Below, one piece after another: positions 26,385 to 35,009 of a stretch of DNA of 64,000 nucleotides (position 1 is its first letter; each line of letters opens with the position of its first letter). The notes below the pieces were generated by a model. It was not told the origin of the DNA. It did no database searches and saw nothing but the letters and a program-made list of their open reading frames with translations. The position numbers and the translations under genes are program-made. The DNA comes from JAJEAD01 sp965221555. Lineage in GTDB: Bacteria; Pseudomonadota; Gammaproteobacteria; HK1. The stretch spans positions 1,240,001 through 1,304,000 of the forward strand of contig OZ244895.1 of NCBI GenBank assembly GCA_965221555.1, written 5' to 3'.

Positions 26385-27170
26385 TCACGGCCTCGAACTG
26401 ATGGCCTGTTCGAGGTCGCGGAGTCGATAGCTACGGCCCTTGATGTTGAGCACATGGCTATGGTGCAGGAGCCGGTCGAGGATGGCGGTGGCGAGGACCG
26501 CATCGCCTGCGAGCAGCTCGGGCCAGTCCTTGATGCCCTTATTGGTGGTGATGAGGATCGAGCCTCGGCCGTAGCGGTAGCTCACGAGCCGAAAGAACAG
26601 GCTCGCCTCGGTCCGGGTCATGGGCTCGAATCCCATTTCGTCGATGATCAGCAGGGCGACGTTGAGGTACTTGCGCCGGCGCAGCCTTGCCGGTGGGCAC
26701 TCGGCATCGGCCCGAAGGGCGGCAAGCAACTCCTCGAGCCGGTAGAAGGTGACCGAGAATCCGTTCTCGATCGCTCGAACGCCCAGGGCGACACAAAGAT
26801 GCGTCTTCCCGACCCCGGGAGGACCTTGGATGAGCAGCGTCTCCTTGCCCCGGACCCAGGCGCAGGTGGCCAGCGTCTCGATCCGGGAGCGTTCGACCGA
26901 AGGCTGGAAGGCGAAGTCGAAACTGCCCAGCGTTTGCCCGGTGGGCAGTCCGGAGAGCCGAAGCGAGGTCTTGACTCGTCGCTCCTCACGCTCGGTGAGC
27001 TCAATGTCCAGGAGTCGGTCCAGGAACGCGTGCGCGGGCAACTGCGCCTTGGCGCTGTCGGTGAGGCAATCGGCCAAGTGCTCGGCACCGTGGACCAGCC
27101 CCAGGCGGACCAGGCGCTCGACGGTGGCGTCGAGGTCGACCTTGGGGCGCACCTTGCCCGGGGCGCTCAT
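26385..27170 (-). CDS. istB: IS21 helper ATPase IstB
   Basis: A 261-residue AAA+ ATPase that assists IS21 transposition by selecting target DNA and stimulating IstA. It has a Walker A (QGPPGVGKTHLCVALG, about residue 110), Walker B (ALLIIDEMGFEPM) and the sensor region SILITTNKGIKDW. Its ATG overlaps the istA stop (ATGA at 27167-27170), the standard coupling in this family. The frame is open further upstream, but that part is antisense-like shadow within istA. Confidence 0.95.
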   Translation of the reverse strand: MSAPGKVRPKVDLDATVERLVRLGLVHGAEHLADCLTDSAKAQLPAHAFLDRLLDIELTEREERRVKTSLRLSGLPTGQTLGSFDFAFQPSVERSRIETLATCAWVRGKETLLIQGPPGVGKTHLCVALGVRAIENGFSVTFYRLEELLAALRADAECPPARLRRRKYLNVALLIIDEMGFEPMTRTEASLFFRLVSYRYGRGSILITTNKGIKDWPELLAGDAVLATAILDRLLHHSHVLNIKGRSYRLRDLEQAISSRP

Positions 27171-28432
27171 CGGGCCACCTCTGCCAGCGCCGCGTACAGG
27201 TCCAGCGGTCGATGCTCCGGTGCCAGGGCCGCGATCTGCGCGATGCGCGCCCCCATCCGCCCTAGCGGCGCCGGAGCGATGACCGTCTCGGTCGACTCGC
27301 CCTGGAAGTGCCCGGGGTCGAGCACGATGCGATGGGCGGTCGCCCGCGGATGAGCGGCGACCAGGTCGGCACCGGCCAGGACCTGAACGTGTCGTGCGCA
27401 ACCGCGAACCTCCACCCGCTGGCCTACCAGCGCAAACGGCACCGAGTACGTCCTTCCCTCGAACACGACCGTGCAATCGGCGCCCACGCGGCGCGTGACC
27501 GCGATGTCGAAGGGCTCGGGCATCGGCTCGGGAAGGGCACCGAGGTGCGCGCGCTCTTGCTCCCAGGCCCGCAGCACGTCGGTCCCGGTGGCCGGGCACA
27601 CCCGTCGGCTCATCGTCTCGGAACCGCGCGCGTCGGTATGCGCCTGGAGCTCCTCGAGCGCCTCCCAGTGCCGGCGATACGGGCTGCACCCGGCGCGCCC
27701 GTCACGGATCCGACGCTCGACCTTGCCCTTCGCTTGCGGACTTCGCGGGGCACAGGCATCGACGTGGAATCGCAGCGTCTGCGCATAGCGCTCGTAGACC
27801 GGATGTACCGTCCCCCACGCGCCCGCTCCGGCCACCACCGCCGTCTTCTCATTGTCGACCCGGATCGTGGCCGGTACTCCGCCCAGGCGTTGCAGCGCCG
27901 CGTTATGCACCGACAGCCAAGCGAGCAGATGCTTGCGCTCGCTCCACACCAGCGCCCACGCGCGCGAGAACGACAACGTGAGCACAAATGCGAGCAGGTC
28001 CCGGCGCGCGCCCCCGACCCAGACCCCGGGAAACGACGCCCAGTCCGCCTGGGCCTGAACCCCGGGTGGGGTCTCCACACGACGCCGCGCCCGACGCGCC
28101 GGCGTCCGATACGCCCGGCGAACATAGCGCTGCACCGAGCGAAGACCCGCCGGATAGTCGTGCTCGGCCACCAGCCACGCGTGAAGCGCCGCAACGTTGC
28201 TCGGCGACTCCTCCCCGCTGCCCAACACGTACGCGTCGATCGCCTCCTGGAACCGGGCCGCAACCGGCTGCTGCTCCGAACGCCCATCCGGCGCACCCGC
28301 CGCTTGGCGTCGACGGTGGTAGCGAACCGTTCCTTCCGATACCCCCAATAACCGTGCGATGTGCCGGTTCGAACATTGCCTGCCTGTCAAGCTCTTGATC
28401 GTCATCCGATCCTCCCAACTGAGCCTGGCCAT
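27167..28432 (-). CDS. istA: IS21 transposase IstA
   Basis: A 421-residue DDE transposase. It has an N-terminal helix-turn-helix (SNRHIARLLGVSEGTVRYH) and a retroviral-integrase-like core with the first Asp in QAQADWASFPG, the second in IRVDNEKTAVV and the Glu in SPQAKGKVERRIR. A C-terminal beta-barrel segment with TYSVPFALVGQRVEVR follows. All catalytic residues are present and the frame is intact, so with intact ends and a target duplication the element may still be active. Confidence 0.95.
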   Translation of the reverse strand: MARLSWEDRMTIKSLTGRQCSNRHIARLLGVSEGTVRYHRRRQAAGAPDGRSEQQPVAARFQEAIDAYVLGSGEESPSNVAALHAWLVAEHDYPAGLRSVQRYVRRAYRTPARRARRRVETPPGVQAQADWASFPGVWVGGARRDLLAFVLTLSFSRAWALVWSERKHLLAWLSVHNAALQRLGGVPATIRVDNEKTAVVAGAGAWGTVHPVYERYAQTLRFHVDACAPRSPQAKGKVERRIRDGRAGCSPYRRHWEALEELQAHTDARGSETMSRRVCPATGTDVLRAWEQERAHLGALPEPMPEPFDIAVTRRVGADCTVVFEGRTYSVPFALVGQRVEVRGCARHVQVLAGADLVAAHPRATAHRIVLDPGHFQGESTETVIAPAPLGRMGARIAQIAALAPEHRPLDLYAALAEVAR

Positions 28433-28568
28433 GGCGCGCCTCCGCCCTCGCGAACGAAAACGCTACCTTGCCAAGGGGCATCACGCCCCGGGAGGTGCGT
28501 AAATCTGGATGTCGCCTTAGCTCAAGTCTCAGGCGTCGCTGTACACTCAGAGACGAAGGATCGATTCA

Positions 28569-28904
28569 ATGAGCGGACGGAACGCCTTTGGCGACCTGAC
28601 GAAGGGCTTTACGCCGGAGCGCCGGGCACGTGTCGAGGCCCGCAAGGCAGAGTTGCGCGCGGCCATGCCTCTTCACGAATTGCGGCAGGCGCGGGCGATG
28701 ACTCAGAAGGCGGTTGGCGAAGCCTTGAAGGTAAACCAGCCTGCTGTCGCCAAGCTGGAACGTCGCACGGATATGTATGTCTCGAATCTCAGGGCCTATG
28801 TCGAGGCCATGGGAGGAAGACTGAACATCACTGCCGAGTTTCCACAAGGGCGTGTGATTATCACCAACTTCTCGAACGCGGGAGGAGATGAGCCGTTGGG
28901 GTGA
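28569..28904 (+). CDS. higA: HigA-like XRE-family antitoxin
   Basis: A 111-residue protein with a helix-turn-helix of the XRE type (MPLHELRQARAMTQKAVGEALKVNQPAVAKLERR, residues about 34-67) and a C-terminal beta region (GGRLNITAEFPQGRVIIT). This is the arrangement of HigA antitoxins paired with RelE-like HigB. Its ATG originally overlapped the toxin stop (ATGA at 28568-28571). The toxin is now dead and the promoter lies beyond the 2.2-kb IS, so expression may come from the IS end or not at all. The frame is intact. Confidence 0.87.
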   Translation: MSGRNAFGDLTKGFTPERRARVEARKAELRAAMPLHELRQARAMTQKAVGEALKVNQPAVAKLERRTDMYVSNLRAYVEAMGGRLNITAEFPQGRVIITNFSNAGGDEPLG

Positions 28905-29101
28905 GGAGCCCTGTCCGCAAACAGAAATCAGCGGCATGTGCACCTCGTATCTCAGGCGAATACGGGCAGGACAGCCGCGCGTTCATCATTCGCGCGTCCG
29001 CCAGGAAAGCAAGCCTGACCATGGAACAGGTTTCGGGTTTCAAAGATGTCTTGACCAAGGTAATCTGGAACTTATCCTGTCGCATTGAGTGCGGTGCTTG
29101 A
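28901..29101 (+). CDS. Possible small ORF, 66 aa
   Basis: Begins at a GTG overlapping the higA stop (GTGA) and encodes a basic peptide (VRSPVRKQKSAACAPRISGE ... MEQVSGFKDVLTKVIWNL). I recognise no family. The overlap suggests translational coupling, but composition alone does not separate it from chance in a GC-rich frame. Confidence 0.25.
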   Translation: MRSPVRKQKSAACAPRISGEYGQDSRAFIIRASARKASLTMEQVSGFKDVLTKVIWNLSCRIECGA

Positions 29102-29149
29102 CTATCAGGCGATCCGTTGTGGCAAGGATCAAGCGAGGCGTGGGGAACC

Positions 29150-29392
29150 ATGACACGACGGGTGAAGATAGGCGAGGCGAAGACCCACCTCTCCGCATTG
29201 CTGGCGGAGGTTGAGTCGGGCGAGGACCTGGTTATCTGCAGAGGCGAGACGCCGGTGGCCCATGTGACACGGATCTCCCGCGAGGGCGAGCATGCAGCGC
29301 TTTCGGCAACGCTACGCAGGGAACGGACGCGGCAGAAGGCGGTGACGACCGCTGAGATACTGGAGTGGCGGCACGAGGGACACGCACGCTGA
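29150..29392 (+). CDS. vapB: Phd/YefM-type antitoxin
   Basis: An 80-residue antitoxin with the Phd/YefM-like DNA-binding domain: MTRRVKIGEAKTHLSALLAE and SGEDLVICRGETPVAHVTRI are textbook. The C-terminal half (REGEHAALSATLRRERTRQK) would wrap the toxin. Its stop overlaps the toxin start (TGATG at 29390-29394), giving coupled synthesis. Antitoxin dimers normally repress the operon. GGGGAA precedes the ATG. Confidence 0.9.
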   Translation: MTRRVKIGEAKTHLSALLAEVESGEDLVICRGETPVAHVTRISREGEHAALSATLRRERTRQKAVTTAEILEWRHEGHAR

Positions 29393-29793
29393 TGGCGTTC
29401 GTGCGCGACGCCTCGGTCGCCGCCGCCTGTGCGCTCCCTGACCAGGAAGCGGAACTGGCGGACATCGCACTGGACCGCTTGGGCGGGGAGACGGCGATGG
29501 TGCCGGACTTGTTCTGGCACGAGGTACGCAATCTACTTCTGTCGGCAGAACGCCGTGGGCGGATCAACCGGTGCTATGCCGATGCGTTGATGGTGCGGCT
29601 TCGCCGCCTGCCGCTCCGGCGGGCGGAGGATGCCAACGACGGCGCCGTTATGGCCCTGGCGCGCGCCCACCGCCCCACCGCTTACGACGCGAGCTATCTG
29701 GTCCTGGCCCTTCGGCAAGGCTGTGGGCTGGCGAGCCTGGACCGGCGCTTGAACGAGGCGGCAGCGTCTGAAGCCGTAACCCTGTTCGCTTGA
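29392..29793 (+). CDS. vapC: PIN-domain toxin, VapC-like ribonuclease
   Basis: A 133-residue PIN-domain protein that would cut RNA, commonly tRNA or rRNA, when released from its antitoxin. The acidic Mg-binding residues are in place: D6 (MAFVRDASVAAACALPD), E44 (LFWHEVRN), D99 (TAYDASYLVLAL) and D117 (GLASLDRRL). The frame is intact and the length normal. With the upstream antitoxin it forms the only complete toxin-antitoxin pair in the island. Confidence 0.9.
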   Translation: MAFVRDASVAAACALPDQEAELADIALDRLGGETAMVPDLFWHEVRNLLLSAERRGRINRCYADALMVRLRRLPLRRAEDANDGAVMALARAHRPTAYDASYLVLALRQGCGLASLDRRLNEAAASEAVTLFA

Positions 29794-29874
29794 CGCGGTT
29801 CCCGGTCAGGCACTCGCCTTAACCCCAAGGCGCGCAAGTGGACGACACGAGCACCGGCGGGAGAGGGCAAACCA

Positions 29875-31326
29875 ATGGCAAGAGTTCGAAACCCAAAACG
29901 CTTTTCTGACCACTATGGAGTGTCAGAAAGAACATTGGAAAGCTTAGGCGTTCTCGATCCTACCTTGAATGTCGATACACGCCTATTCATTGACCCTCTT
30001 TTACTGGCGATGAGCAGTCACAGGGAAATATCTGTAGGTGCAAGAAATACCTATGAGCAACACTTTACCAAGGTCATTAAACTGCTTCGAAAGTCCGAGG
30101 AACGTGGAGACGTCGCATGGCGAGCTGCAGAGCGGCTACTATCCTTTCCTGAAATAAAATGGACCTGTCTAGGCTACGGTGACCAGTCGGTCTCCGGTGC
30201 TGGTTCTGGCAACCAAATGACAACGCAGTACATCGATACGGCACGTCAAATTGTACAACTCGGTGTTGATGACCCCGATCTCTTCGTGGCTATGGCACTT
30301 TTCGAAGAAGGCGTTGGACCTGATCGTATAAGTGATATGACAAGCAATGTGATATTCAACGACCTTTTACATTTCAATGAGCGAGTACTTAGTCAACTTG
30401 ATGTCCCCATGAAGCCGAGGAAACTTCGGTTACGAAACGGTCAATCCTTTGATGTGACTCTACCTAGCAATCCCTTCATTTCAGAAGATGACCCAGTTGT
30501 GCTCGTTCCAACCGATGTATTGCGAAAACTTCCAATTGTAACAGATTGGGCGGACATAGCTGATGCAGCTTCCAAGAATCAAGAACTCCGACTCCGTGTA
30601 AATGAAGATATTGCACGTCTCTGGGAGATCAAGAGTAGAGTAAGTAAGCATGAGTTACGTAGTTGGGCCATGTCGAGCAAGGACGAATTCAACATATTTC
30701 TCAGCATGATCCGGTCCGCAAACATACGACCCTACGATGTGGCCGCTGATCCCAATGGTGAGCTTGCGTGGCGGAAAGTAACAGCGACAATCGCCGAAAA
30801 AGAACCATTTCAAATTAGACATCCAGAAAAATTTGACATCGATGGTGTGTCTAGTGTCGTAGAGAAGATTATAGAACAGTTCAAATTTTTAATTGAACAC
30901 CGACAGCTATCGGAAGAACTCTACTCCGACAAGAAACCACGTCCAGAAAGGGCGGCGCAACTTCTCTTTTTTGCGGTGGCTGATTCTTATTGCAAAGCAA
31001 ACAACCTTGATCTTACTCCCGAAGCCGATACCGGAAACGGTCGAGTAGACTTTAAGGTTTCTCTGGGATTCACTGGACGTGTTCTTGTAGAGATAAAACT
31101 GTCTCGAAACAAAAATCTGGTGAAAGGTTACACCCGCCAATTAGAAGCTTACAAGACGGCAGAGGAAACGTTGAAGGCTTATTACCTTGTCATTGATGTA
31201 GGTGAGATGCTTAACAAACTAGAAAAACTTATGGCTGTTAAGAGCAGTGCATCGAAAAGTGGAAAGCCAGTGTCATCAATTATCACTGTCGATGGAACCA
31301 TAAGGCCGTCGGCAAGCAAGCTATAG
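29875..31326 (+). CDS. AT-rich orphan protein with C-terminal PD-(D/E)XK nuclease-like motif
   Basis: A 483-residue protein of unknown function. The C-terminal region has the nuclease pattern D392 (GNGRVDFKVSL), E406-x-K408 (VLVEIKLSR) and Q422-x3-Y426 (RQLEAYKTAE), as in PD-(D/E)XK endonucleases. The N-terminal 380 residues are largely helical with a conserved-looking start (RFSDHYGVSERTLESLGVLD, then LNVDTRLFIDPLLL); I know no function for them. Base composition is far more AT-rich than all neighbours, and codon use differs (AAA, ATA, TTA common), a clear sign of transfer. GGGAGAGG precedes the ATG. Its position after vapBC, among IS elements, suggests a defence gene. Confidence 0.75.
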   Translation: MARVRNPKRFSDHYGVSERTLESLGVLDPTLNVDTRLFIDPLLLAMSSHREISVGARNTYEQHFTKVIKLLRKSEERGDVAWRAAERLLSFPEIKWTCLGYGDQSVSGAGSGNQMTTQYIDTARQIVQLGVDDPDLFVAMALFEEGVGPDRISDMTSNVIFNDLLHFNERVLSQLDVPMKPRKLRLRNGQSFDVTLPSNPFISEDDPVVLVPTDVLRKLPIVTDWADIADAASKNQELRLRVNEDIARLWEIKSRVSKHELRSWAMSSKDEFNIFLSMIRSANIRPYDVAADPNGELAWRKVTATIAEKEPFQIRHPEKFDIDGVSSVVEKIIEQFKFLIEHRQLSEELYSDKKPRPERAAQLLFFAVADSYCKANNLDLTPEADTGNGRVDFKVSLGFTGRVLVEIKLSRNKNLVKGYTRQLEAYKTAEETLKAYYLVIDVGEMLNKLEKLMAVKSSASKSGKPVSSIITVDGTIRPSASKL

Positions 31327-31446
31327 CAAAGTGCAGAGCACTTATTTAGATAGATGTTGACACTTTTTCAGTGACATAGATCGATTGGAGACCTGCCCGA
31401 GGGATGTTTCGACGAGTAAGAATAGTCGTTATTAAGTGATTCAGCC

Positions 31447-31856
31447 TTGCGCATTGCGATCGTAGAGGATGTCTTGATGCAGGTCTTCGGACATGTGCAG
31501 TTCGACGTATCATCCGAAATCGAGCAGGCGTTCAAGGAACTCAAGCACGGTCCGGCGATTCGGCCGGTTTTCCATCGGCGCGAGGACCAAATCGAGGCGC
31601 ACATCTTCGTGGCGTTCATCGCCTACTGTTTACAGGTGACGCTGAAAAACTTGTTAAAACCCTGCGCCCCGGGCCTGACACCGTGGGCCATCCTGGACAC
31701 ATCCGCGACCATACGGATGGTCAATGTGCATCTGCCGACCACCAACGGGCGGCACCTGACCTTGCCACGCTACACGCAATCCACCGCGGATCACTAACTG
31801 CTACTGGATCAGCTCAAATTGTGTTTGTCGGAGCAGCCGTTACCGAGAATCTCGGT
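31447..31856 (+). pseudogene. C-terminal remnant of an IS1634-family transposase
   Basis: The frame reads SEIEQAFKELKHGPAIRPVF, AHIFVAFIAYCLQVTLKNLL and LPTTNGRHLTLPRYTQSTAD. This is the C-terminal end of IS1634/IS4-like transposases (the region following the catalytic Glu). A TAA interrupts it, after which LLLDQLKLCLSEQPLPRI still continues until the IS1380-family element starts at 31857. The N-terminal two thirds and the ends are missing. Confidence 0.75.
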
Positions 31857-31860
31857 CTAG

Positions 31861-33618
31861 CCCGCATTCGTCACCGATTCTCCAAGACGAGGCGCATTCT
31901 GGCTGAAGGAGGCTGATTATGGCGATGGAGTGGGGTGATCAGCGCCGATTGAGGTAATCGGTGCGTGTTTGGTGGTTGTTGAGAGCGACTTATCGGACTT
32001 TGGTGGGTCAAACAGGCGTTGGATACACGAAGCGAGCGAGCGGTGGCCTCGGCGGCGCACCGATCAGGGGTTTCTGAGTCAGGTAGTGGTGCGGAAGACT
32101 ATCCAGGCGGATGCCACAAGGGCGCTTTGTGCAAGTTCACCAGCACCTGGGCAAAGGTCTTGGCGTAGGGATAGGCCTGGGAGAACGACAGCCACACCCG
32201 CCGGGCGGTGATTTTGACCCGGGCGGCGACCTTGAGCAGTTTCAGTCGCAGCGTGGCGCACTGGGCGCGGGCGAACTCAGTACCCGGTGTTCCGAGTCTT
32301 CGTAGCGCGTGCATGAGCACGTAGGCGAACGAGGAGAAGTACAGCCGCAACTGATTCGCGCGCATGGTGTGGGCGCTGGTGCGGTCGGCAAAGAGGTCGA
32401 GCTGCTGCTCCTTGATGCGGTTTTCCATCTCGCCGCGCGCGCAGTACAACTGTTCGTACAAGCGCTTGGCCGCGGCCTTGCGCGGGGAGAGACTGGTGAC
32501 CACGAAGCGCGGGTTCTCCCCCTTGGACAGATACTCCGCCTTGCCCACCACTCGACGGCTGCGGCTCCACGACTTGCGAGTGCGGTAGGTGAAGTCGGCG
32601 AAGCGCCGGGCCGCCTTGCCGGTACGCCCATGCACCGCGCGCGCCTGGTGCATCGCAGCGCCCAACGCGCGCGTCAGACGGCGATTGCGCGCCAATCCCA
32701 GCACGTAGTCCACCCTATGGTCCTCGCACCACTTCATGATGGGCTCGCGACAAAAGCCCGAATCGCCTCGGATATGGATGCGTGTCCTGGGCCAGTGGCG
32801 GCGAATCTGACCGACAATGCGGGCGAGCTCCTCAATGCTGCCGGCCGAGGCATCCTGGTTGGACTCGCGCAGCCGCGCGCACAACAGGTGCTCGCCACAG
32901 AAGATGTACAGCGGCAGATAGCAGTAGCAACCGTAGTAGCCGTGAAAGAACCGCCCTTCCTGGCTCCCGTGCAACGGGTCGTCGGTCGCATCCAGGTCCA
33001 GCCACAGCTCACGCGGCGCCTGTGAGTGCGACTCCACAAAGAGCTCCACTAACAGCTCATCGAACCCCTCACCACGCGCCACGATGCGCTTGTAACGGTC
33101 GTGCGCCGCCTGCTCAGGTGCGCCCAGCTCCATGCGGTTCAACGTGCTCGCACTGGCCAATGCACAGCCTCGGTCACGCTCGCGTACCCGACCCGCGCCT
33201 GTCACATCGCGCTTGCCTACCAGCACCGACAGCACCGCATCTGCGCGCAGCTCCCCATGGTCGTTGAGGTCTTCGTATCCCAATGCAATGCCATAAACCC
33301 GCTGCGACACCAGCTCATCCACGTTATGTTCCACGCTCGCAGGGTTGCGGTAATCGACCATACACTCCGACACCCGCGACATCAGACCGATACGCTTGTC
33401 CACCTCGCGTAGCAGTACCCCTCCGGCATCGCTGCTGATGTGACCGCCGTCGAATCGTCAGGTGACACATCGCCGTCCAAGCGCGTGAAACTCAAGCTGC
33501 TTGCCATTACACTGTGTCTTCAAGGCTGCTTCCTCGTCGTCTGGCTTAACTTGTTGATCCCACAACCGTTATGCCATGAGGAGCAGCCTTTTTCCATCCC
33601 CCCGGTGAGTTTTTCGGG
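31861..33618 (-). mobile_element. IS1380-family insertion sequence
   Basis: 1758 bp with imperfect inverted ends (CCCGCATTCGTCACCGATTC on the left; CCCGAAAAACTCACCGGGGG on the right, read inward), flanked on both sides by CTAG (31857-31860 and 33619-33622). It encodes one transposase on the minus strand. The left end resembles the ends of the 176-bp repeats. Confidence 0.85.
32099..33523 (-). pseudogene. IS1380-family transposase, with in-frame stop near the N-terminus
   Basis: The main frame (434 residues from a GTG at 33403) has the DDE core: LWLDLDATDDPLHG, IHIRGDSGFCREP and YCARGEMENRIKEQQ. The conserved IS1380 N-terminus continues upstream in the same frame (GKQLEFHALGRR ... RFDGGHISSDAGGVLLREVD) back to a possible TTG at 33523. 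A TGA at 33458-33460 breaks it. Either the protein starts internally at GTG and lacks about 40 residues, or the gene is dead. The C-terminus is complete. Confidence 0.8.
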
Positions 33619-33816
33619 CTAGACGAACCTCCGACGCTCTTCCTCGACGGAACCTTGTAGTGCCGGCCCTTGGCTCCTGTGAACCACAAATCAATAAGTT
33701 ACGAGCGATTTGGCGCTGAGTCGCGGAAGTCGAGCTAACGACTACAGGCAACCGTCACTTATGCGCAGAACTTGGATTCACGGTGGTACCTGAGGAAATC
33801 TGGGCCGAAATCAGAA

Positions 33817-33851
33817 CAAGAAAAAGCCCGCTATCACATTGAGATAACGGG
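33817..33851 (-). terminator. Rho-independent terminator
   Basis: On the minus strand CCCGTTATC, a 7-base loop and GATAGCGGG form a 9-bp stem (33827-33851) followed by CTTTTTCTT. It directly follows the tRNA fragment, as in a real tRNA transcription unit, and now serves argC. Confidence 0.8.
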
Positions 33852-33860
33852 TATTTATTG

Positions 33861-33905
33861 TTGCAGGGCAGGATTTGAACCTGCGACCTTCAGGTTGTGA
33901 GTCGG
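33861..33905 (-). tRNA. 3' half of an initiator tRNA-fMet gene (fragment)
   Basis: On the minus strand ACCTGAAGGTCGCAGG and GTTCAAATCC followed by TGCCCTGCAACAA match the anticodon-stem 3' side, variable loop, T-arm and acceptor 3' strand of bacterial initiator tRNA. The anticodon loop reads CTCACAA where fMet has CTCATAA. The 5' half is missing: argC coding sequence runs straight into it. It cannot make a functional tRNA. Tails of tRNA genes like this are typical scars of integration or recombination at a tRNA attachment site. Confidence 0.7.
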
Positions 33906-34873
33906 ATGTTCAGTCCCTTAGCCTCGTCGAAGCCCAGCATGAGGTTCATGCATTGCACGGCGTTGCCCGATGCGCCCTTGCCGAGGTTGTCGAGGCGTCC
34001 CACCAGGACCAGCCCCCGAGACGCCTCGCCGAACACCATCAGCTCGAGACGGTTGGTGTGATTGCAGGCTTCGAGATCCAGGAACTTGCCGTCCCGCAGG
34101 GCGAGGTCGGCATCACCGGGTGAGAGCGTCCGAACGAAGGGCTCCTCGCCGTAGCGCGCGCGCCAGATGTCGAACACATCTTCGCGGCCGAGGCCCTGCG
34201 AGGGTCCGGCGGGCAGCGGCATGCTCACCAGCATCCCGCACCAGGCATGGTCGACCGACGGCACGAAGAGGGGCGGCCGCGAGGCCCCGCTGTAGTGCCG
34301 CATCTCCGGCAGATGCTTGTGCGCCTGATCGAGCCCGTAGAGGCAGAGCGGGATGCCGGCATCGCCCGGCCGGGAAGGTGTCGAGGCGGCCTGGTAGCGC
34401 TCCGCCATTTGCCGCCCGCCGCCCGAGTAGCCGGAGACCGCGTTCACCGTGAACGGGGTTGAGGCCGGCAGCGCGCCCGCTTCGATGAGAGGACGCACCG
34501 CGAGGATGAAGCTCTGGGGGTAGCAGCCGGGGTTCGCCACCCGGGCCGAACCCCGAATCACTTCGCGCTGTCGCTTGCCGAGCTCCGGCAACCCGTAGGT
34601 CCAGGCCGGGTCGATGCGCCGCGCAGTGCTGGTGTCGATGATGCGCGTCTCGCTGTCGCCGGCGAGACGGATCGCTTCCGCCGCCGCTTCGTCCGGCAGG
34701 CAGAGAATCGCGAGATCGGCGCGCGCGAGGTAGTCGGCCCGAGCGCTCGGCTCGCGGCGCCGGGCCTCCGGAATGAGGAGAAGCTCGATGTCGTCTCGCG
34801 AGTCGAGCATCTCGCGAATCCTGATTCCGGTCGTGCCGGACTGGCCGTCGATGTAGACCTTGGGTTTGTTCAC
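33890..34873 (-). CDS. argC: N-acetyl-gamma-glutamyl-phosphate reductase, type 2
   Basis: A 327-residue short-form ArgC, which reduces N-acetylglutamyl phosphate to the semialdehyde in arginine synthesis. Motifs: the N-terminal VYIDGQSGTTGIRIREML nucleotide site, catalytic Cys in ARVANPGCYPQSFIL, and VSGYSGGGRQMAERY. The normal C-terminus (NLMLGFDEAKGL) is extended by five residues (NIRLT-T) read from the tRNA fragment that abuts it. The start is a GTG at 34873 (VNKPKVY) without a clear Shine-Dalgarno; the frame upstream is shadow. No other arg gene is near. Confidence 0.92.
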   Translation of the reverse strand: MNKPKVYIDGQSGTTGIRIREMLDSRDDIELLLIPEARRREPSARADYLARADLAILCLPDEAAAEAIRLAGDSETRIIDTSTARRIDPAWTYGLPELGKRQREVIRGSARVANPGCYPQSFILAVRPLIEAGALPASTPFTVNAVSGYSGGGRQMAERYQAASTPSRPGDAGIPLCLYGLDQAHKHLPEMRHYSGASRPPLFVPSVDHAWCGMLVSMPLPAGPSQGLGREDVFDIWRARYGEEPFVRTLSPGDADLALRDGKFLDLEACNHTNRLELMVFGEASRGLVLVGRLDNLGKGASGNAVQCMNLMLGFDEAKGLNIRLTT

Positions 34874-35009
34874 GCGAGAGGGAAGTGGCTGCGGGGCGGG
34901 GGAGATCCCGGAACGGGAAACGATACCGCAACGCGCCCGGCTCGGCGCGTCCCGGCGTTGATATGATCGTCGCGGCCCGAGCCGGGCCTTTCGCAGGAGC
35001 ACTCTAACC

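Larger units (their letters stand above)
26305..28545 (-). mobile_element. Complete IS21-family insertion sequence
   Basis: 2241 bp with imperfect terminal repeats of about 52 bp. The left end starts TGTCAAGCGACACCTAG and the right end, read inward, TGTACAGCGACGCCTGAG; both reach a shared TTTACGCACC. A 5-bp duplication CTCAG flanks it (26300-26304 and 28546-28550). It encodes istA and istB on the minus strand. It interrupts the 3' end of the higB-like gene. Confidence 0.92.

Noticed and set aside
26385..27689. IstB with a 170-residue N-terminal extension
   Set aside because: The extension is an out-of-frame reading of istA; the real start at 27170 overlaps the istA stop as usual for IS21.
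33861..33905. A complete, functional tRNA
   Set aside because: Only the 3' half is present; the D-arm and 5' acceptor strand are replaced by argC sequence.
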